From: JADJPO01 sp963724535
GTDB lineage: Bacteria; Actinomycetota; Actinomycetes; Actinomycetales; Kineosporiaceae
Length of the DNA stretch: 64,000 nt
Direction of reading: 5' to 3'
Assembly: GCA_963724535.1 (NCBI GenBank)
Contig: CAVRVD010000017.1
Location: forward strand, 186,001 to 250,000
Below are positions 53,418 to 62,202 of this stretch, one piece after another. Both the position numbers and the translations under genes were made by a program. The notes beneath the pieces were generated by a model. The model searched no databases. It was not told the DNA's origin and worked only from the letters and a program-made list of their open reading frames with translations. How positions within the stretch are numbered: the first letter of the stretch is position 1; each line of letters starts with the position of its first letter.

Positions 53418-54134
53418 GTGGACGCGGTCGTCGAGGTGAGCTCGTTGGTGGTGCGCTACGGCCGACGTGCCGTGGTCGACGATCTGTCCTGGACCGCCGA
53501 GCGGGGCCGGGTGACCGCGCTGCTCGGCCCGAACGGCGCCGGCAAGACGACCACGATCGAGTGCTGCGAAGGTCTGCGCCGTCCGGACGACGGCACCGTC
53601 CGGGTACTCGGGGTCGACCCGCGGACCGCCGGACCGGAGCACCGAGCCCGGGTCGGGGTGATGCTGCAGGACGGCGGACTGCCCACCGGAGCCCGGTGCG
53701 CCGAGGTGCTCGAGCATGTCGCCGCGCTGCACGACTCCCCGCACCAGCCAGGTTCGCTGCTCGAGCTGCTCGGGCTGGGCCCGCATGCCCGGACAACCGT
53801 CCGCCGCCTGTCCGGGGGCCAGCGCCAGCGGTTGGCCCTCGCCGTCGCCCTGGTGGGCCGCCCTGAGGTGGCCTTTCTCGACGAACCAACGGCTGGGCTC
53901 GACCCGCAGGCCCGCCGCGCCGTCTGGGACCTGGTGACCGCAGCCCGCACCGACGGCTTGACCGTCGTGCTGACCACCCACCACCTGGAGGAGGCCGAGC
54001 GACTCGCCGACCACGTCGTGGTGGTCGACGCCGGGCGGCTGGTGGCGCAGGGCTCGTCGGCCGAGCTCACCGACGATGGGGCCCGCACCCTCGAGGACGT
54101 CTTCCTGGACCTGACCGGCCGGGAGGTGCGATGA
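53418..54134 (+). CDS. ABC transporter ATP-binding protein
   Basis: 238 residues. Walker A GPNGAGKTTTIE near 39, signature LSGGQRQRLALAVAL near 139, Walker B VAFLDEPTAGLD near 159, switch THHLEEAERLAD. Start GTG 53418. It drives the permease encoded next, overlapping by 4 bases (ATGA). The pair sits between suf and ctaA in many actinobacteria, as I recall, so a link to cytochrome or Fe-S biogenesis is conceivable but unproven. Confidence 0.88.
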   Translation: MDAVVEVSSLVVRYGRRAVVDDLSWTAERGRVTALLGPNGAGKTTTIECCEGLRRPDDGTVRVLGVDPRTAGPEHRARVGVMLQDGGLPTGARCAEVLEHVAALHDSPHQPGSLLELLGLGPHARTTVRRLSGGQRQRLALAVALVGRPEVAFLDEPTAGLDPQARRAVWDLVTAARTDGLTVVLTTHHLEEAERLADHVVVVDAGRLVAQGSSAELTDDGARTLEDVFLDLTGREVR

Positions 54135-54910
54135 GCACCCTGCGGGCGGGCACTGTGGACCTGACGCCCCACCCCCGGCCGGCGCCGACCCGCCGACGGG
54201 TGCGTGCCCAGGCCGGGTTCGACGCCCGGGTACTGCTGCGCAACGGCGAGCAACTGCTGCTGACCCTGGTCCTGCCGGCCCTGCTGTTGGTGGCCCTGAC
54301 CAGGCTGTCCTTCCCCGACCTCGGCGCGGGGCGCCGGATCGACGTGGTGGCCCCCGGGGTGCTCGCGCTGGCGGTGATGTCCACCGCGTTCACGGGTCAG
54401 GCGATCGGCACCGGGTTCGACCGCCGGCACGGCGTGCTGCGGCTACTGGCCACCACACCGCTCGGCCGGACCGGGCTGGTGGCCGGACGGGTGCTGGCGG
54501 TGCTCGTCGTCCAGGCGGTCCAGATCGCCGTCCTCGGCGGCCTTGCCCTGGTGCTCGGCTGGCGGCCGGACCCCCTCGGGCTGGTCTGGGCGGTGCCGCT
54601 GGTGGCCGCAGGCACCGCCGCGTTCGTCACCCTCGGCCTGCTGCTCGCCGGCACCCTGCGCGCCGAGGCGGTGCTCGCCGGGGCCAACCTGGTCTGGGTG
54701 CTGCTACTGGCCGGCGGTGGCGTCGTGGTGCCGACCCGCACCCTCGGTGGCTGGGGCGAGGTGGCCCGGCTGCTGCCGTCCGGGGCCCTCGGCGACGGTC
54801 TGCGCGCTGCCCTGCTCGACGGCCGACTGGACGGCGTGGCGTTGCTCGTGCTGCTGGTCTGGGCCGGCCTCGCCGCGGTGGCCGCGGGCCGCCTGTTCCG
54901 CTGGGACTGA
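54131..54910 (+). CDS. ABC-2 type transporter permease
   Basis: 259 residues with six membrane helices. Typical ABC-2 features are the first helix after LLRNGEQLLLTLVLPALLLVAL, then TGQAIGTGFDRRHGVLRLLATTPLGRTGLV, and the final helices. It works with the ATPase of the preceding gene. The cargo is unknown. Confidence 0.85.
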   Translation: MSTLRAGTVDLTPHPRPAPTRRRVRAQAGFDARVLLRNGEQLLLTLVLPALLLVALTRLSFPDLGAGRRIDVVAPGVLALAVMSTAFTGQAIGTGFDRRHGVLRLLATTPLGRTGLVAGRVLAVLVVQAVQIAVLGGLALVLGWRPDPLGLVWAVPLVAAGTAAFVTLGLLLAGTLRAEAVLAGANLVWVLLLAGGGVVVPTRTLGGWGEVARLLPSGALGDGLRAALLDGRLDGVALLVLLVWAGLAAVAAGRLFRWD

Positions 54911-55018
54911 CCGAGCGGCCACGACGGACGTCACCGACGCCGTCTGCGGTCTTCGCCGGGGACAGCCGGACGACGAGGCGCAGCCCCACCCAGGCGCCGG
55001 CGGGCAGCCCGGCAGAAC

Positions 55019-55024
55019 TAGGCT
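55019..55024 (+). promoter_or_regulatory. Probable -10 element of ctaA, leaderless start
   Basis: TAGGCT lies 7 bases before the ATG at 55032. Confidence 0.45.
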
Positions 55025-55031
55025 TGGGCCC

Positions 55032-56018
55032 ATGACCAGCCCGGCAGCGCATCACCCCGCAGTCCAACCCGGCGACGACCGATCGGTTCGGTGGGGGCTG
55101 GTCCGGGCGGTGCTGTGGGTGAACCTGGCGGTCGAGGTGCTCATCGTGGTGACCGGTGGCCTGGTCCGCCTGACCGGCTCAGGTCTTGGGTGCCCGACCT
55201 GGCCGGAGTGCGTCGACGGGTCGATCACCCCGGTGGTCGAGCAGGCCGAGGGTTTCCACAAGTACATCGAGTTCGGCAACCGCACCCTGACCGGGGTACT
55301 GGGCATCGCCGCGATCGCGGCCCTGCTGGCCGTGCGGCATGTCGTCGTCCGCCAGCCGGTGACCGCCGGACGGCGCGGGGTACTGGTGCTGGGCGCCATG
55401 CCGCTGGTGATGGTGCTCGCCCAGGCCGTGCTCGGCGGGATCACGGTGCTCACCGAGCTGCACCCGGCCATCGTGGCCGCCCATTTCCTGCTGTCGATGG
55501 TGACCATCGCGGTGTGCACCTGGCTGGTGCTGGTGGTGGTGCCGGGCACCCAGGGGGCCGGACGGCCGGTGCACCCGCTGGCGGCGGGGGTCGCGGTGAT
55601 CGGCGCGCTGGTGCTGACCCTGGGCACCATGGTGACCGGCACCGGGCCGCACTCGGGCGACCTGGACCAGCCGGCCCGGTTCGACCTCGACCCGCTGTGG
55701 GCGAGCCGCGTGCACTCCCTGTCGTCCTGGTTGTTCCTGTTGGCGGCGGTGGCGGCCTGGGTGCTGCTGCCGCACGCGCGGTCGCGAACCCGGTGGGTGT
55801 TCGGCATCGCCGTGGCCCAGGGAGTGGTCGGTTACCTGCAGTACCTCAACGGGTTGCCCGAGCCGCTGGTGCTGTTGCACATGCTGCTGGCCTCGCTGCT
55901 CGTGGTCGCAGTCACCGCCCTGATGAGCGCCTCAGGCGGTACCGGTGACCAGGTGATGCGCCGCGCCCCCACCGATCGGGGCCTGACCGATCGGGACGCC
56001 GCCGAGCAGAGCCGCTGA
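55032..56018 (+). CDS. ctaA: Heme A synthase
   Basis: 328 residues with eight membrane helices. GLVRLTGSGLGCPTWPEC near 44-61 has the paired cysteines of the first extracytoplasmic loop; histidines for the two hemes lie in helices as ELHPAIVAAHFLL, SRVHSLSSW and LLHMLLASL. It oxidises heme O to heme A for the aa3 oxidase. Convergent with ctaB, which makes heme O. The last 30 residues are an Asp/Arg-rich tail with a repeated (T)DRG(L)TDRD unit. Confidence 0.93.
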   Translation: MTSPAAHHPAVQPGDDRSVRWGLVRAVLWVNLAVEVLIVVTGGLVRLTGSGLGCPTWPECVDGSITPVVEQAEGFHKYIEFGNRTLTGVLGIAAIAALLAVRHVVVRQPVTAGRRGVLVLGAMPLVMVLAQAVLGGITVLTELHPAIVAAHFLLSMVTIAVCTWLVLVVVPGTQGAGRPVHPLAAGVAVIGALVLTLGTMVTGTGPHSGDLDQPARFDLDPLWASRVHSLSSWLFLLAAVAAWVLLPHARSRTRWVFGIAVAQGVVGYLQYLNGLPEPLVLLHMLLASLLVVAVTALMSASGGTGDQVMRRAPTDRGLTDRDAAEQSR

Positions 56019-56062
56019 CCAGCGCGGCCAGGTCAAAGCCGGCCGGAGCAGCGATGAGCCGG

Positions 56063-57115
56063 TCAGAACAGGGAGAGCGGCACGAACGGGTCGATGGCGA
56101 CCGCGACGAACAACACCGTCAGATAGGTGATCGAGTAGTGGAACAGGCGCATCGGTGCCAGCTTGACCGCGGGGTCATGCACAGCGGCGCGGGCCCGGTG
56201 CAGCAGCCGGTGCGCCTCGAGGACGAACACCCCGCCGGACAGCACCGCCGCCGTCAGGTAGACCACCCCGGTCGCCGGCGCCAGCAGCAACGACACCGCA
56301 ACCATGGCCCACGAGTAGACGACGATCTGTCGGCCGACCGCGACCGGTGAGGCGACCACCGGCAGCATCGGCACCCGGGCGGCGGCGTAGTCGCCCTTGA
56401 ACCGCATGGACAGCGGCCAGTAGTGCGGCGGCGTCCACAGGAAGATCACCATGAACAGGACCATCGGCTCCCAGGACAGCGAGCCGGTCACCGCCGACCA
56501 GCCGATCAGGACCGGCATGCACCCGGCCGCCCCGCCCCAGACGATGTTCTGCGGCGTCCGGCGCTTGAGCAGCATCGTGTAGACGAGCACGTAGAAGGCC
56601 ATCGCGGCGAAGGCGAGCCCCGAGGCCAGCCAGTTCACGGCCAGGCCGAGCACCGCGACCGCCGCCACCCCGAGCACCGAGGCGAAGGCCACCGCCTCGA
56701 CCGGTGTCACCTGCCCGGTGACCAACGGCCGGTTCGCCGTCCGGTTCATCACCACGTCGATGTCCCGGTCCAGGTAGCAGTTGAACGCGTTCGCGCTGGC
56801 GGCCGCCAACGTGCCCCCGACCAGAGTCGCCAGTACCGTCCAGAGCGGGGGCAGACCGGACGCGGCGAGGATCATGGTGGGGACGGTGGTGACAAGTAGC
56901 AGCTCGATGACGCGGGGTTTGGTCAGCGCCACCAAGGCCTTGGCCGTGGCCAGCGGGCGGCGCCGCGCCGGCACCAGGAACAGCCCGCTTGTGGCACTCA
57001 CCTGCGGCCTGGGATCGACAGTGGTCACCGACGTCCTTGGGGTGTCGAGGGCTGGGGTGTCGAGGGCTGGGGTGGCGGGCTGGTGGGCAGGGACCACTGT
57101 ACGCGGCGGCCCCAC
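56063..57115 (-). CDS. ctaB: Protoheme IX farnesyltransferase (heme O synthase)
   Basis: 350 residues with about nine membrane helices. NAFNCYLDRDIDVVMNRTANRPLV carries the Asp-rich prenyl-diphosphate site, and RTPQNIVWGGAAGCMPVLIGW and LFMVIFLWTPPHYWPLS are family motifs. It adds the farnesyl chain to heme B. The start is uncertain: GTG 57115 is taken, but the first 60 residues, including a TPALD repeat, are not conserved-looking and a later start such as the GTG near 57027 is possible. Confidence 0.93.
   Translation of the reverse strand: MGPPRTVVPAHQPATPALDTPALDTPRTSVTTVDPRPQVSATSGLFLVPARRRPLATAKALVALTKPRVIELLLVTTVPTMILAASGLPPLWTVLATLVGGTLAAASANAFNCYLDRDIDVVMNRTANRPLVTGQVTPVEAVAFASVLGVAAVAVLGLAVNWLASGLAFAAMAFYVLVYTMLLKRRTPQNIVWGGAAGCMPVLIGWSAVTGSLSWEPMVLFMVIFLWTPPHYWPLSMRFKGDYAAARVPMLPVVASPVAVGRQIVVYSWAMVAVSLLLAPATGVVYLTAAVLSGGVFVLEAHRLLHRARAAVHDPAVKLAPMRLFHYSITYLTVLFVAVAIDPFVPLSLF
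57041..57070 (-). repeat. 15-base duplication near the ctaB start
   Basis: GGTGTCGAGGGCTGG occurs twice in a row without mismatch (57041-57055, 57056-57070). In ctaB it encodes a Thr-Pro-Ala-Leu-Asp repeat if the upstream start is used; if not, it lies in the leader. Confidence 0.85.
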
Positions 57116-57165
57116 GACCCGTGGCCCGGGGGACTGGGGCTTAGGTCACCATCCGCGCCGGCCGC

Positions 57166-57171
57166 TAGGCT
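57166..57171 (+). promoter_or_regulatory. Possible -10 element for the tkt operon
   Basis: TAGGCT lies about 127 bases before the tkt GTG at 57298. The 57116-57297 gap holds no gene that I can see, so the transcript would have a leader of roughly 120 bases. Confidence 0.35.
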
Positions 57172-57297
57172 CGCCGAACGACAGCCGGTTGCCTCCGACC
57201 TGCACCGTCACCCGAAGGGCCGACTGAGGCGAGCGTTGCGTCCCGAGCCGCCCAGGGACCACATTCACAGACCGTTCACGAGGAGAGGTGACGACCG

Positions 57298-59460
57298 GTG
57301 AGCACGCTGGACTGGACCGACCGGGACCGGACTGATCAGGGTCGAACCGACCTGGACTGGACCGAGGACGACCGCCGCGCCGTGGACACGGTGCGGGTGC
57401 TGGCCATGGACGCCGTCCAGCGGACCGGCAATGGTCACCCGGGCACGGCGATGAGCCTGGCGCCCCTGGCCTACCTGCTCTACCAGCGGCTGATGCGCCA
57501 TGACCCCAACGACGACCGCTGGCCCGGCCGGGACCGGTTCGTGCTGTCCGCCGGTCACTCCAGCCTGACCCAGTACATCCAGCTGTACCTGGCTGGTTAC
57601 GGACTGGACCTGGACGACCTCAAGGCGTTGCGCACCTGGGGCTCGCTGACCCCCGGACACCCCGAGGTCGAGCACACCAGAGGCGTCGAGATCACGACCG
57701 GACCGCTCGGCCAGGGCCTGGCCAGCGCCGTGGGCATGGCCTACGCCGCCCGCCGCGAGCGCGGCCTGTTCGACCCGGACGCCGCCCCCGAGCAGAGCCT
57801 GTTCGATCACACCATCTGGGTCATCGCCTCCGACGGGGACCTCGAGGAGGGGGTGAGCAGCGAGGCGTCCTCGCTGGCCGGGCATCAGCGGCTGGGCAAC
57901 CTGGTGGTGGTCTACGACGCCAACGAGATCTCCATCGAGGACGACACCGATGTCGCGCTGAGCGAGGACGTCGCGGCCCGCTACCGCGCCTACGGTTGGC
58001 ACGTGCAGACCGTCGACTGGACCGGCGGTGCGGGTGGGGCGGCCGGCAAGGACGGCGGCTACCACGAGGACGTCCCGGCGCTGTACCGGGCGCTTCGGGC
58101 CGCCCGGGCCGAGACCGACCGCCCGGCGCTGGTGGTGCTGCGCACGGTGATCGCCTGGCCGGCGCCGACCGCGACGAACACCGGAAAGGCCCATGGCGCG
58201 GCGCTCGGCGAGGACGAGGTCGCCGCCACCAAGCGAGTGCTGGGCTTCGAGCCCGACCGGACCTTCCAGGTGGACGACGCCGCGCTTGCCCGGACCCGCC
58301 AAGCGCTCGACCGGGGCCGGCACATGCACGCGCAGTGGGACCAGGCCTTCGCCACCTGGAGCGAGGCCAACCCGGACCGGTTCGCGCTGTGGCAGCGGAT
58401 GCGCGAGCGCCGGCTGCCGCAGGGCTGGGACCAGGCCCTGCCGACCTTTGCGGCTGGCGCCGAGCTGGCCACCCGCAAGGCCTCGGGTGAGGTCCTCAAC
58501 GCGATCAAGGACGCCCTGCCCGAGCTGTGGGGCGGCTCGGCGGACCTGGCCGAGAGCAACAACACCCCACTGGAGGGTGAGACCTCGTTCCTGCCGGCCA
58601 CGGTGAACACCCCGATGTGGGGCAAGGGCGACCCGTACGGACGGGTGCTGCACTTCGGCATCCGGGAGCACGCAATGGGCTCGATCCTGAACGGGATCGC
58701 CCTGCACGGGGGTACCCGGCCCTTCGGCGGCACCTTCCTGGTGTTCAGCGACTACATGCGCCCCGCCGTCCGGTTGGCAGCCCTGATGAGGCTGCCGGTC
58801 ACCTACGTCTGGACCCACGACTCGATCGGCCTGGGTGAGGACGGACCGACCCACCAGCCGGTCGAGCACCTCGCCGCGCTGCGGGCGATCCCGGGCCTGG
58901 ACGTCGTTCGGCCTGCCGACGCCAACGAGACGGCTTTGGCCTGGCGCACGATCCTGGGGCACACCGGCCGGCCGGCCGGGCTGTGCCTGAGCCGGCAGAA
59001 CCTGCCGGTGCTCGACGCGGCGTCGGTGACCGGCGTCCCCCGCGGCGGCTACGTGTTGGCCGAGGCCGAGCGCGACGGCGGCGCCACCACCCCGGAGGCG
59101 ATCCTGATCGGCACCGGCTCGGAGGTGCACCTGGCCCTGACGGCCCGTGACCTCCTACAGGCGGACGGCGTGCCGACCCGGGTGGTCTCGCTGCCGTGCC
59201 GGGAATGGTTCGACGCCCAGGACGACGACTATCGCGACGAGGTGCTGCCCCCGGGCGTGCGTGCCAGGGTGTCGGTGGAGGCGGGCGTCGCCCAGGGCTG
59301 GCGCGAGCTGGTCGGCGACGCCGGGCGCATCGTCTCGCTCGACCACTTCGGTGCCTCTGCCGACTACGAGAGGCTGTACCGGGAGTTCGGCATCACCGCC
59401 GAGACGGTTGCCGACGCCGCCCGGCAGAGCCTGGCTGCCGCAGCGACGGGAGGACAATGA
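57298..59460 (+). CDS. tkt: Transketolase
   Basis: 720 residues. TPP-binding HPGTAMSLAPLAYLLY (His) near 39, GPLGQGLASAVGMA near 136, the GDG...N motif as SDGDLEEGVSSEASSLAGHQRLGNLVVVYDAN near 180, and C-terminal domain HDSIGLGEDGPTHQPVEH near 510. It moves two-carbon units in the pentose phosphate and, where present, Calvin pathways. GGAGAGG precedes the GTG start. The first 20 residues contain a small repeated DWT-D unit. It leads the tkt-tal-zwf-opcA-pgl operon. Confidence 0.95.
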   Translation: MSTLDWTDRDRTDQGRTDLDWTEDDRRAVDTVRVLAMDAVQRTGNGHPGTAMSLAPLAYLLYQRLMRHDPNDDRWPGRDRFVLSAGHSSLTQYIQLYLAGYGLDLDDLKALRTWGSLTPGHPEVEHTRGVEITTGPLGQGLASAVGMAYAARRERGLFDPDAAPEQSLFDHTIWVIASDGDLEEGVSSEASSLAGHQRLGNLVVVYDANEISIEDDTDVALSEDVAARYRAYGWHVQTVDWTGGAGGAAGKDGGYHEDVPALYRALRAARAETDRPALVVLRTVIAWPAPTATNTGKAHGAALGEDEVAATKRVLGFEPDRTFQVDDAALARTRQALDRGRHMHAQWDQAFATWSEANPDRFALWQRMRERRLPQGWDQALPTFAAGAELATRKASGEVLNAIKDALPELWGGSADLAESNNTPLEGETSFLPATVNTPMWGKGDPYGRVLHFGIREHAMGSILNGIALHGGTRPFGGTFLVFSDYMRPAVRLAALMRLPVTYVWTHDSIGLGEDGPTHQPVEHLAALRAIPGLDVVRPADANETALAWRTILGHTGRPAGLCLSRQNLPVLDAASVTGVPRGGYVLAEAERDGGATTPEAILIGTGSEVHLALTARDLLQADGVPTRVVSLPCREWFDAQDDDYRDEVLPPGVRARVSVEAGVAQGWRELVGDAGRIVSLDHFGASADYERLYREFGITAETVADAARQSLAAAATGGQ

Positions 59461-60605
59461 TGGACACCACCGGCAACCACGCCATAGCCCGCCTGGCCGA
59501 GCACGGAGTCTCGGTCTGGCTGGACGACCTGAGCCGCGAGCTGCTCGAGACCGGTGAACTGGACCGGCTGATCGAGCGCGGGGTGGTCGGGGTCACCTCG
59601 AACCCGACGATCTTCGCCGCCGCGCTGGCCAAGGGCGAGCGGTACAGCGACCAGATCATGGCCCTGTCCGAGCGCGGTGTGGACGTGGACACCGCCGTCT
59701 TCGAGATCACCACGGACGACGTGCGTGCCGCCTGCGACCGCTTCGCCGGTGTGTACGAGCGCACCGACGGCATCGACGGGCGGGTCTCGATCGAGGTCGA
59801 CCCGCGGCTTGCCCGCCAGGAGCAGCGGACCGTCTCCTCCGCGCAGCGGCTGTGGGCCACCGTCGACCGGGCCAACGCGATGATCAAGATCCCGGCCACG
59901 GTCGAGGGCCTGCCGGCGATCACGGCCGCGCTCGCCGAGGGAATCAGCGTCAACGTGACCCTGATCTTCTCCTTGGAGCGCTACCGCGCGGTGATGAACG
60001 CCTGGCTGGCCGGGCTCGAGGCAGCCCATGGCTCCGGCCGGGACCTGAGCCGGATCGACTCGGTGGCCTCCTTCTTCGTCTCCCGCGTCGACTCCGAGGT
60101 CGATGCCCGGCTCGACGCGATCGGCACCGAGCAGGCCCGGGCCCTGCGTGGGCAGGCGGCCGTCGCCAACGCCCGGTTGGCCTACCAGGCCTTCGAGGAG
60201 GTCACCGCGACGTCCCGGTGGCAGGTACTCGCCGACGCCGGCGCCCGGCCGCAGCGACCTCTGTGGGCCTCCACCGGGGTCAAGGACCCGCGCTACCCGG
60301 ACACCCTGTACGTCACCGAGCTGGTCGCCCCGCACACCGTGAACACCATGCCGGGCAAGACGCTGGACGCCGTCGCCGACCACGGCGAGATCGCCGGGGA
60401 CGCCGTCCGGGGGCGCTACGAGGAGGCCGCCGCCGTGCTCGACAAACTGGCCGCGCTGGGCATCGACTACACCGACGTGGTCAGCACGCTGGAGCGCGAG
60501 GGCGTCGACAAGTTCGCCAAGAGCTGGAACGAGCTGCTCGCCACCGTCAACGACGAGCTGGCCAGGGCGGCGGCCTTCGCCTCGACTGAGGAACGCGAGG
60601 CATGA
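59457..60605 (+). CDS. tal: Transaldolase
   Basis: 382 residues, the longer actinobacterial type. SVWLDDLSRELLETGEL near 14, GVVGVTSNPTIFAAAL near 41, and NAMIKIPATVEGLPAI near 139 with the Schiff-base Lys in IKIPAT. ATG 59457 (or the next ATG at 59460) overlaps the tkt stop. It moves a three-carbon unit between sugar phosphates. Its stop at 60603-60605 is overlapped by a small frame that leads to zwf. Confidence 0.95.
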   Translation: MMDTTGNHAIARLAEHGVSVWLDDLSRELLETGELDRLIERGVVGVTSNPTIFAAALAKGERYSDQIMALSERGVDVDTAVFEITTDDVRAACDRFAGVYERTDGIDGRVSIEVDPRLARQEQRTVSSAQRLWATVDRANAMIKIPATVEGLPAITAALAEGISVNVTLIFSLERYRAVMNAWLAGLEAAHGSGRDLSRIDSVASFFVSRVDSEVDARLDAIGTEQARALRGQAAVANARLAYQAFEEVTATSRWQVLADAGARPQRPLWASTGVKDPRYPDTLYVTELVAPHTVNTMPGKTLDAVADHGEIAGDAVRGRYEEAAAVLDKLAALGIDYTDVVSTLEREGVDKFAKSWNELLATVNDELARAAAFASTEEREA

Positions 60606-60664
60606 GCCGCCGCCGGAGCGCGACGATCGAGCGAGGAACGAGCGCTGAGGAGCGCGACGGATGA
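60602..60664 (+). CDS. 20-codon micro-ORF joining tal to zwf
   Basis: ATG 60602 overlaps the tal stop as ATGA, and its own TGA (60662-60664) overlaps the zwf ATG as ATGA. The 20-residue peptide is basic and Ser/Glu/Arg-rich. The sequence includes the direct repeat GAGCGCGACG at 60616-60625 and 60650-60659. It would let ribosomes that finish tal step through to zwf across a 55-base gap. Whether the peptide itself matters is unknown. Confidence 0.4.
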   Translation: MSRRRSATIERGTSAEERDG

Positions 60665-62202
60665 GTCCTGCCACCATCGCCAAGGGCCGCAACCCGCTGC
60701 GCGACCAGCGCGACAAGCGCATGCGCCGGATCGCCGGCCCGTGCGGCATGGTCCTGTTCGGGGTGACCGGCGACCTGGCCCGCAAGAAGCTGATGCCGGC
60801 CGTCTACGACCTGTCCCAGCGGGGTCTGCTGCCCCCGGGTTTCGCCCTGGTCGGTTTCGCCCGCCGGGACTGGGCCGACCAGGACTTCGAGCAGGTGGTG
60901 CACGACGCCGTCCGCGAGTACGCCCGCACCCCGTTCAAGGAGGCGGTCTGGCGCCAGCTCGCCGAGGGGTTCCGGTTCGTGCCCGGCGAGTTCAGCGACG
61001 ACGACGCCTTCGACCGGCTGGCCCGGACCATGCAGGAGCTGGACGAGATGCGCGGCACTGGGGGCAACCACGCGTTCTACCTGTCCATCCCCCCGAAGTT
61101 CTTCCCCGTGGTCACCAAGCAGCTGTCCCGGTCCGGCCTGTCCGACCAGCCGGGCGACACCTGGCGCCGGGTGGTGATCGAGAAGCCGTTCGGCCACGAC
61201 CTCACCTCGGCGCGTGAGCTGAACGATGTGGTGGAGTCGGTCTTCCCGCCGGATTCGGTGTTCAGGATCGACCACTACCTCGGCAAGGAGACGGTGCAGA
61301 ACCTGTTGGCGATGCGGTTCGCCAACCAGATGTTCGAGCCGCTCTGGAACGCCAACTACGTCGACCACGTGCAGATCACCATGGCCGAGGACATCGGGAT
61401 CGGTGGCCGGGCCGGGTACTACGACGGCATCGGCGCGGCCCGGGACGTCATCCAGAACCACCTGCTGCAGCTGCTGGCGCTGACCGCGATGGAGGAGCCG
61501 GTCTCCTTCGACGCCCAGGACCTGCGCGCGGAGAAGGAGAAGGTGCTCTCCGCCGTCCGGTTACCGAAGGATCTGGCCCGCAACACCGCCCGCGGCCAGT
61601 ACGCGGCCGGCTGGCAGGGCGGGGAGAAGGTGATCGGCTACCTCGAGGAGGACGGCGTCTCCGCCGATTCGACCACGGAGACCTTCGCGGCCGTGCGGCT
61701 GGACATCGACACCCGGCGCTGGGCGGGGGTGCCGTTCTACCTGAGGACCGGCAAGCGGCTGGGGCGGCGGGTGACCGAGATCGCGGTGGTGTTCAAGCGG
61801 GCCCCACACCTGCCGTTCGAGCACACCGCCACCGAGGAGCTGGGCCAGAACGCCCTGGTGATCCGGGTGCAGCCGGACGAGGGCGTGACGATGCGGTTCG
61901 GCTCCAAGGTGCCGGGCACCCAGATGGAGGTGCGCGACGTCACCATGGACTTCGGCTACGGGCACTCGTTCACCGAGTCCTCCCCCGAGGCCTACGAGCG
62001 GCTGATCCTCGACGTCCTGCTCGGTGACCCACCGTTGTTCCCGCGGCACGAGGAGGTCGAGGTGTCCTGGCGGATCCTCGACCCGATCATCGACTTCTGG
62101 GCGGCCAAGGGCCGTCCGCAGGCGTACACCTCGGGTGGGTGGGGGCCGGACTCCGCGCACGCGATGATGGCCCGTGACGGGCGCAGCTGGAGGCGGCCGT
62201 GA
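60661..62202 (+). CDS. zwf: Glucose-6-phosphate dehydrogenase
   Basis: 513 residues. Cofactor loop GVTGDLARKKLMPAVYDL near 38, catalytic RIDHYLGKETVQNLLAMRFAN near 200 (His of the DHYLGK signature), and substrate-side EKPFGHDL near 178. It oxidises glucose 6-phosphate with NADP. The stop overlaps opcA (4 bases), whose product is needed for its activity in actinobacteria. Confidence 0.96.
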   Translation: MSPATIAKGRNPLRDQRDKRMRRIAGPCGMVLFGVTGDLARKKLMPAVYDLSQRGLLPPGFALVGFARRDWADQDFEQVVHDAVREYARTPFKEAVWRQLAEGFRFVPGEFSDDDAFDRLARTMQELDEMRGTGGNHAFYLSIPPKFFPVVTKQLSRSGLSDQPGDTWRRVVIEKPFGHDLTSARELNDVVESVFPPDSVFRIDHYLGKETVQNLLAMRFANQMFEPLWNANYVDHVQITMAEDIGIGGRAGYYDGIGAARDVIQNHLLQLLALTAMEEPVSFDAQDLRAEKEKVLSAVRLPKDLARNTARGQYAAGWQGGEKVIGYLEEDGVSADSTTETFAAVRLDIDTRRWAGVPFYLRTGKRLGRRVTEIAVVFKRAPHLPFEHTATEELGQNALVIRVQPDEGVTMRFGSKVPGTQMEVRDVTMDFGYGHSFTESSPEAYERLILDVLLGDPPLFPRHEEVEVSWRILDPIIDFWAAKGRPQAYTSGGWGPDSAHAMMARDGRSWRRP

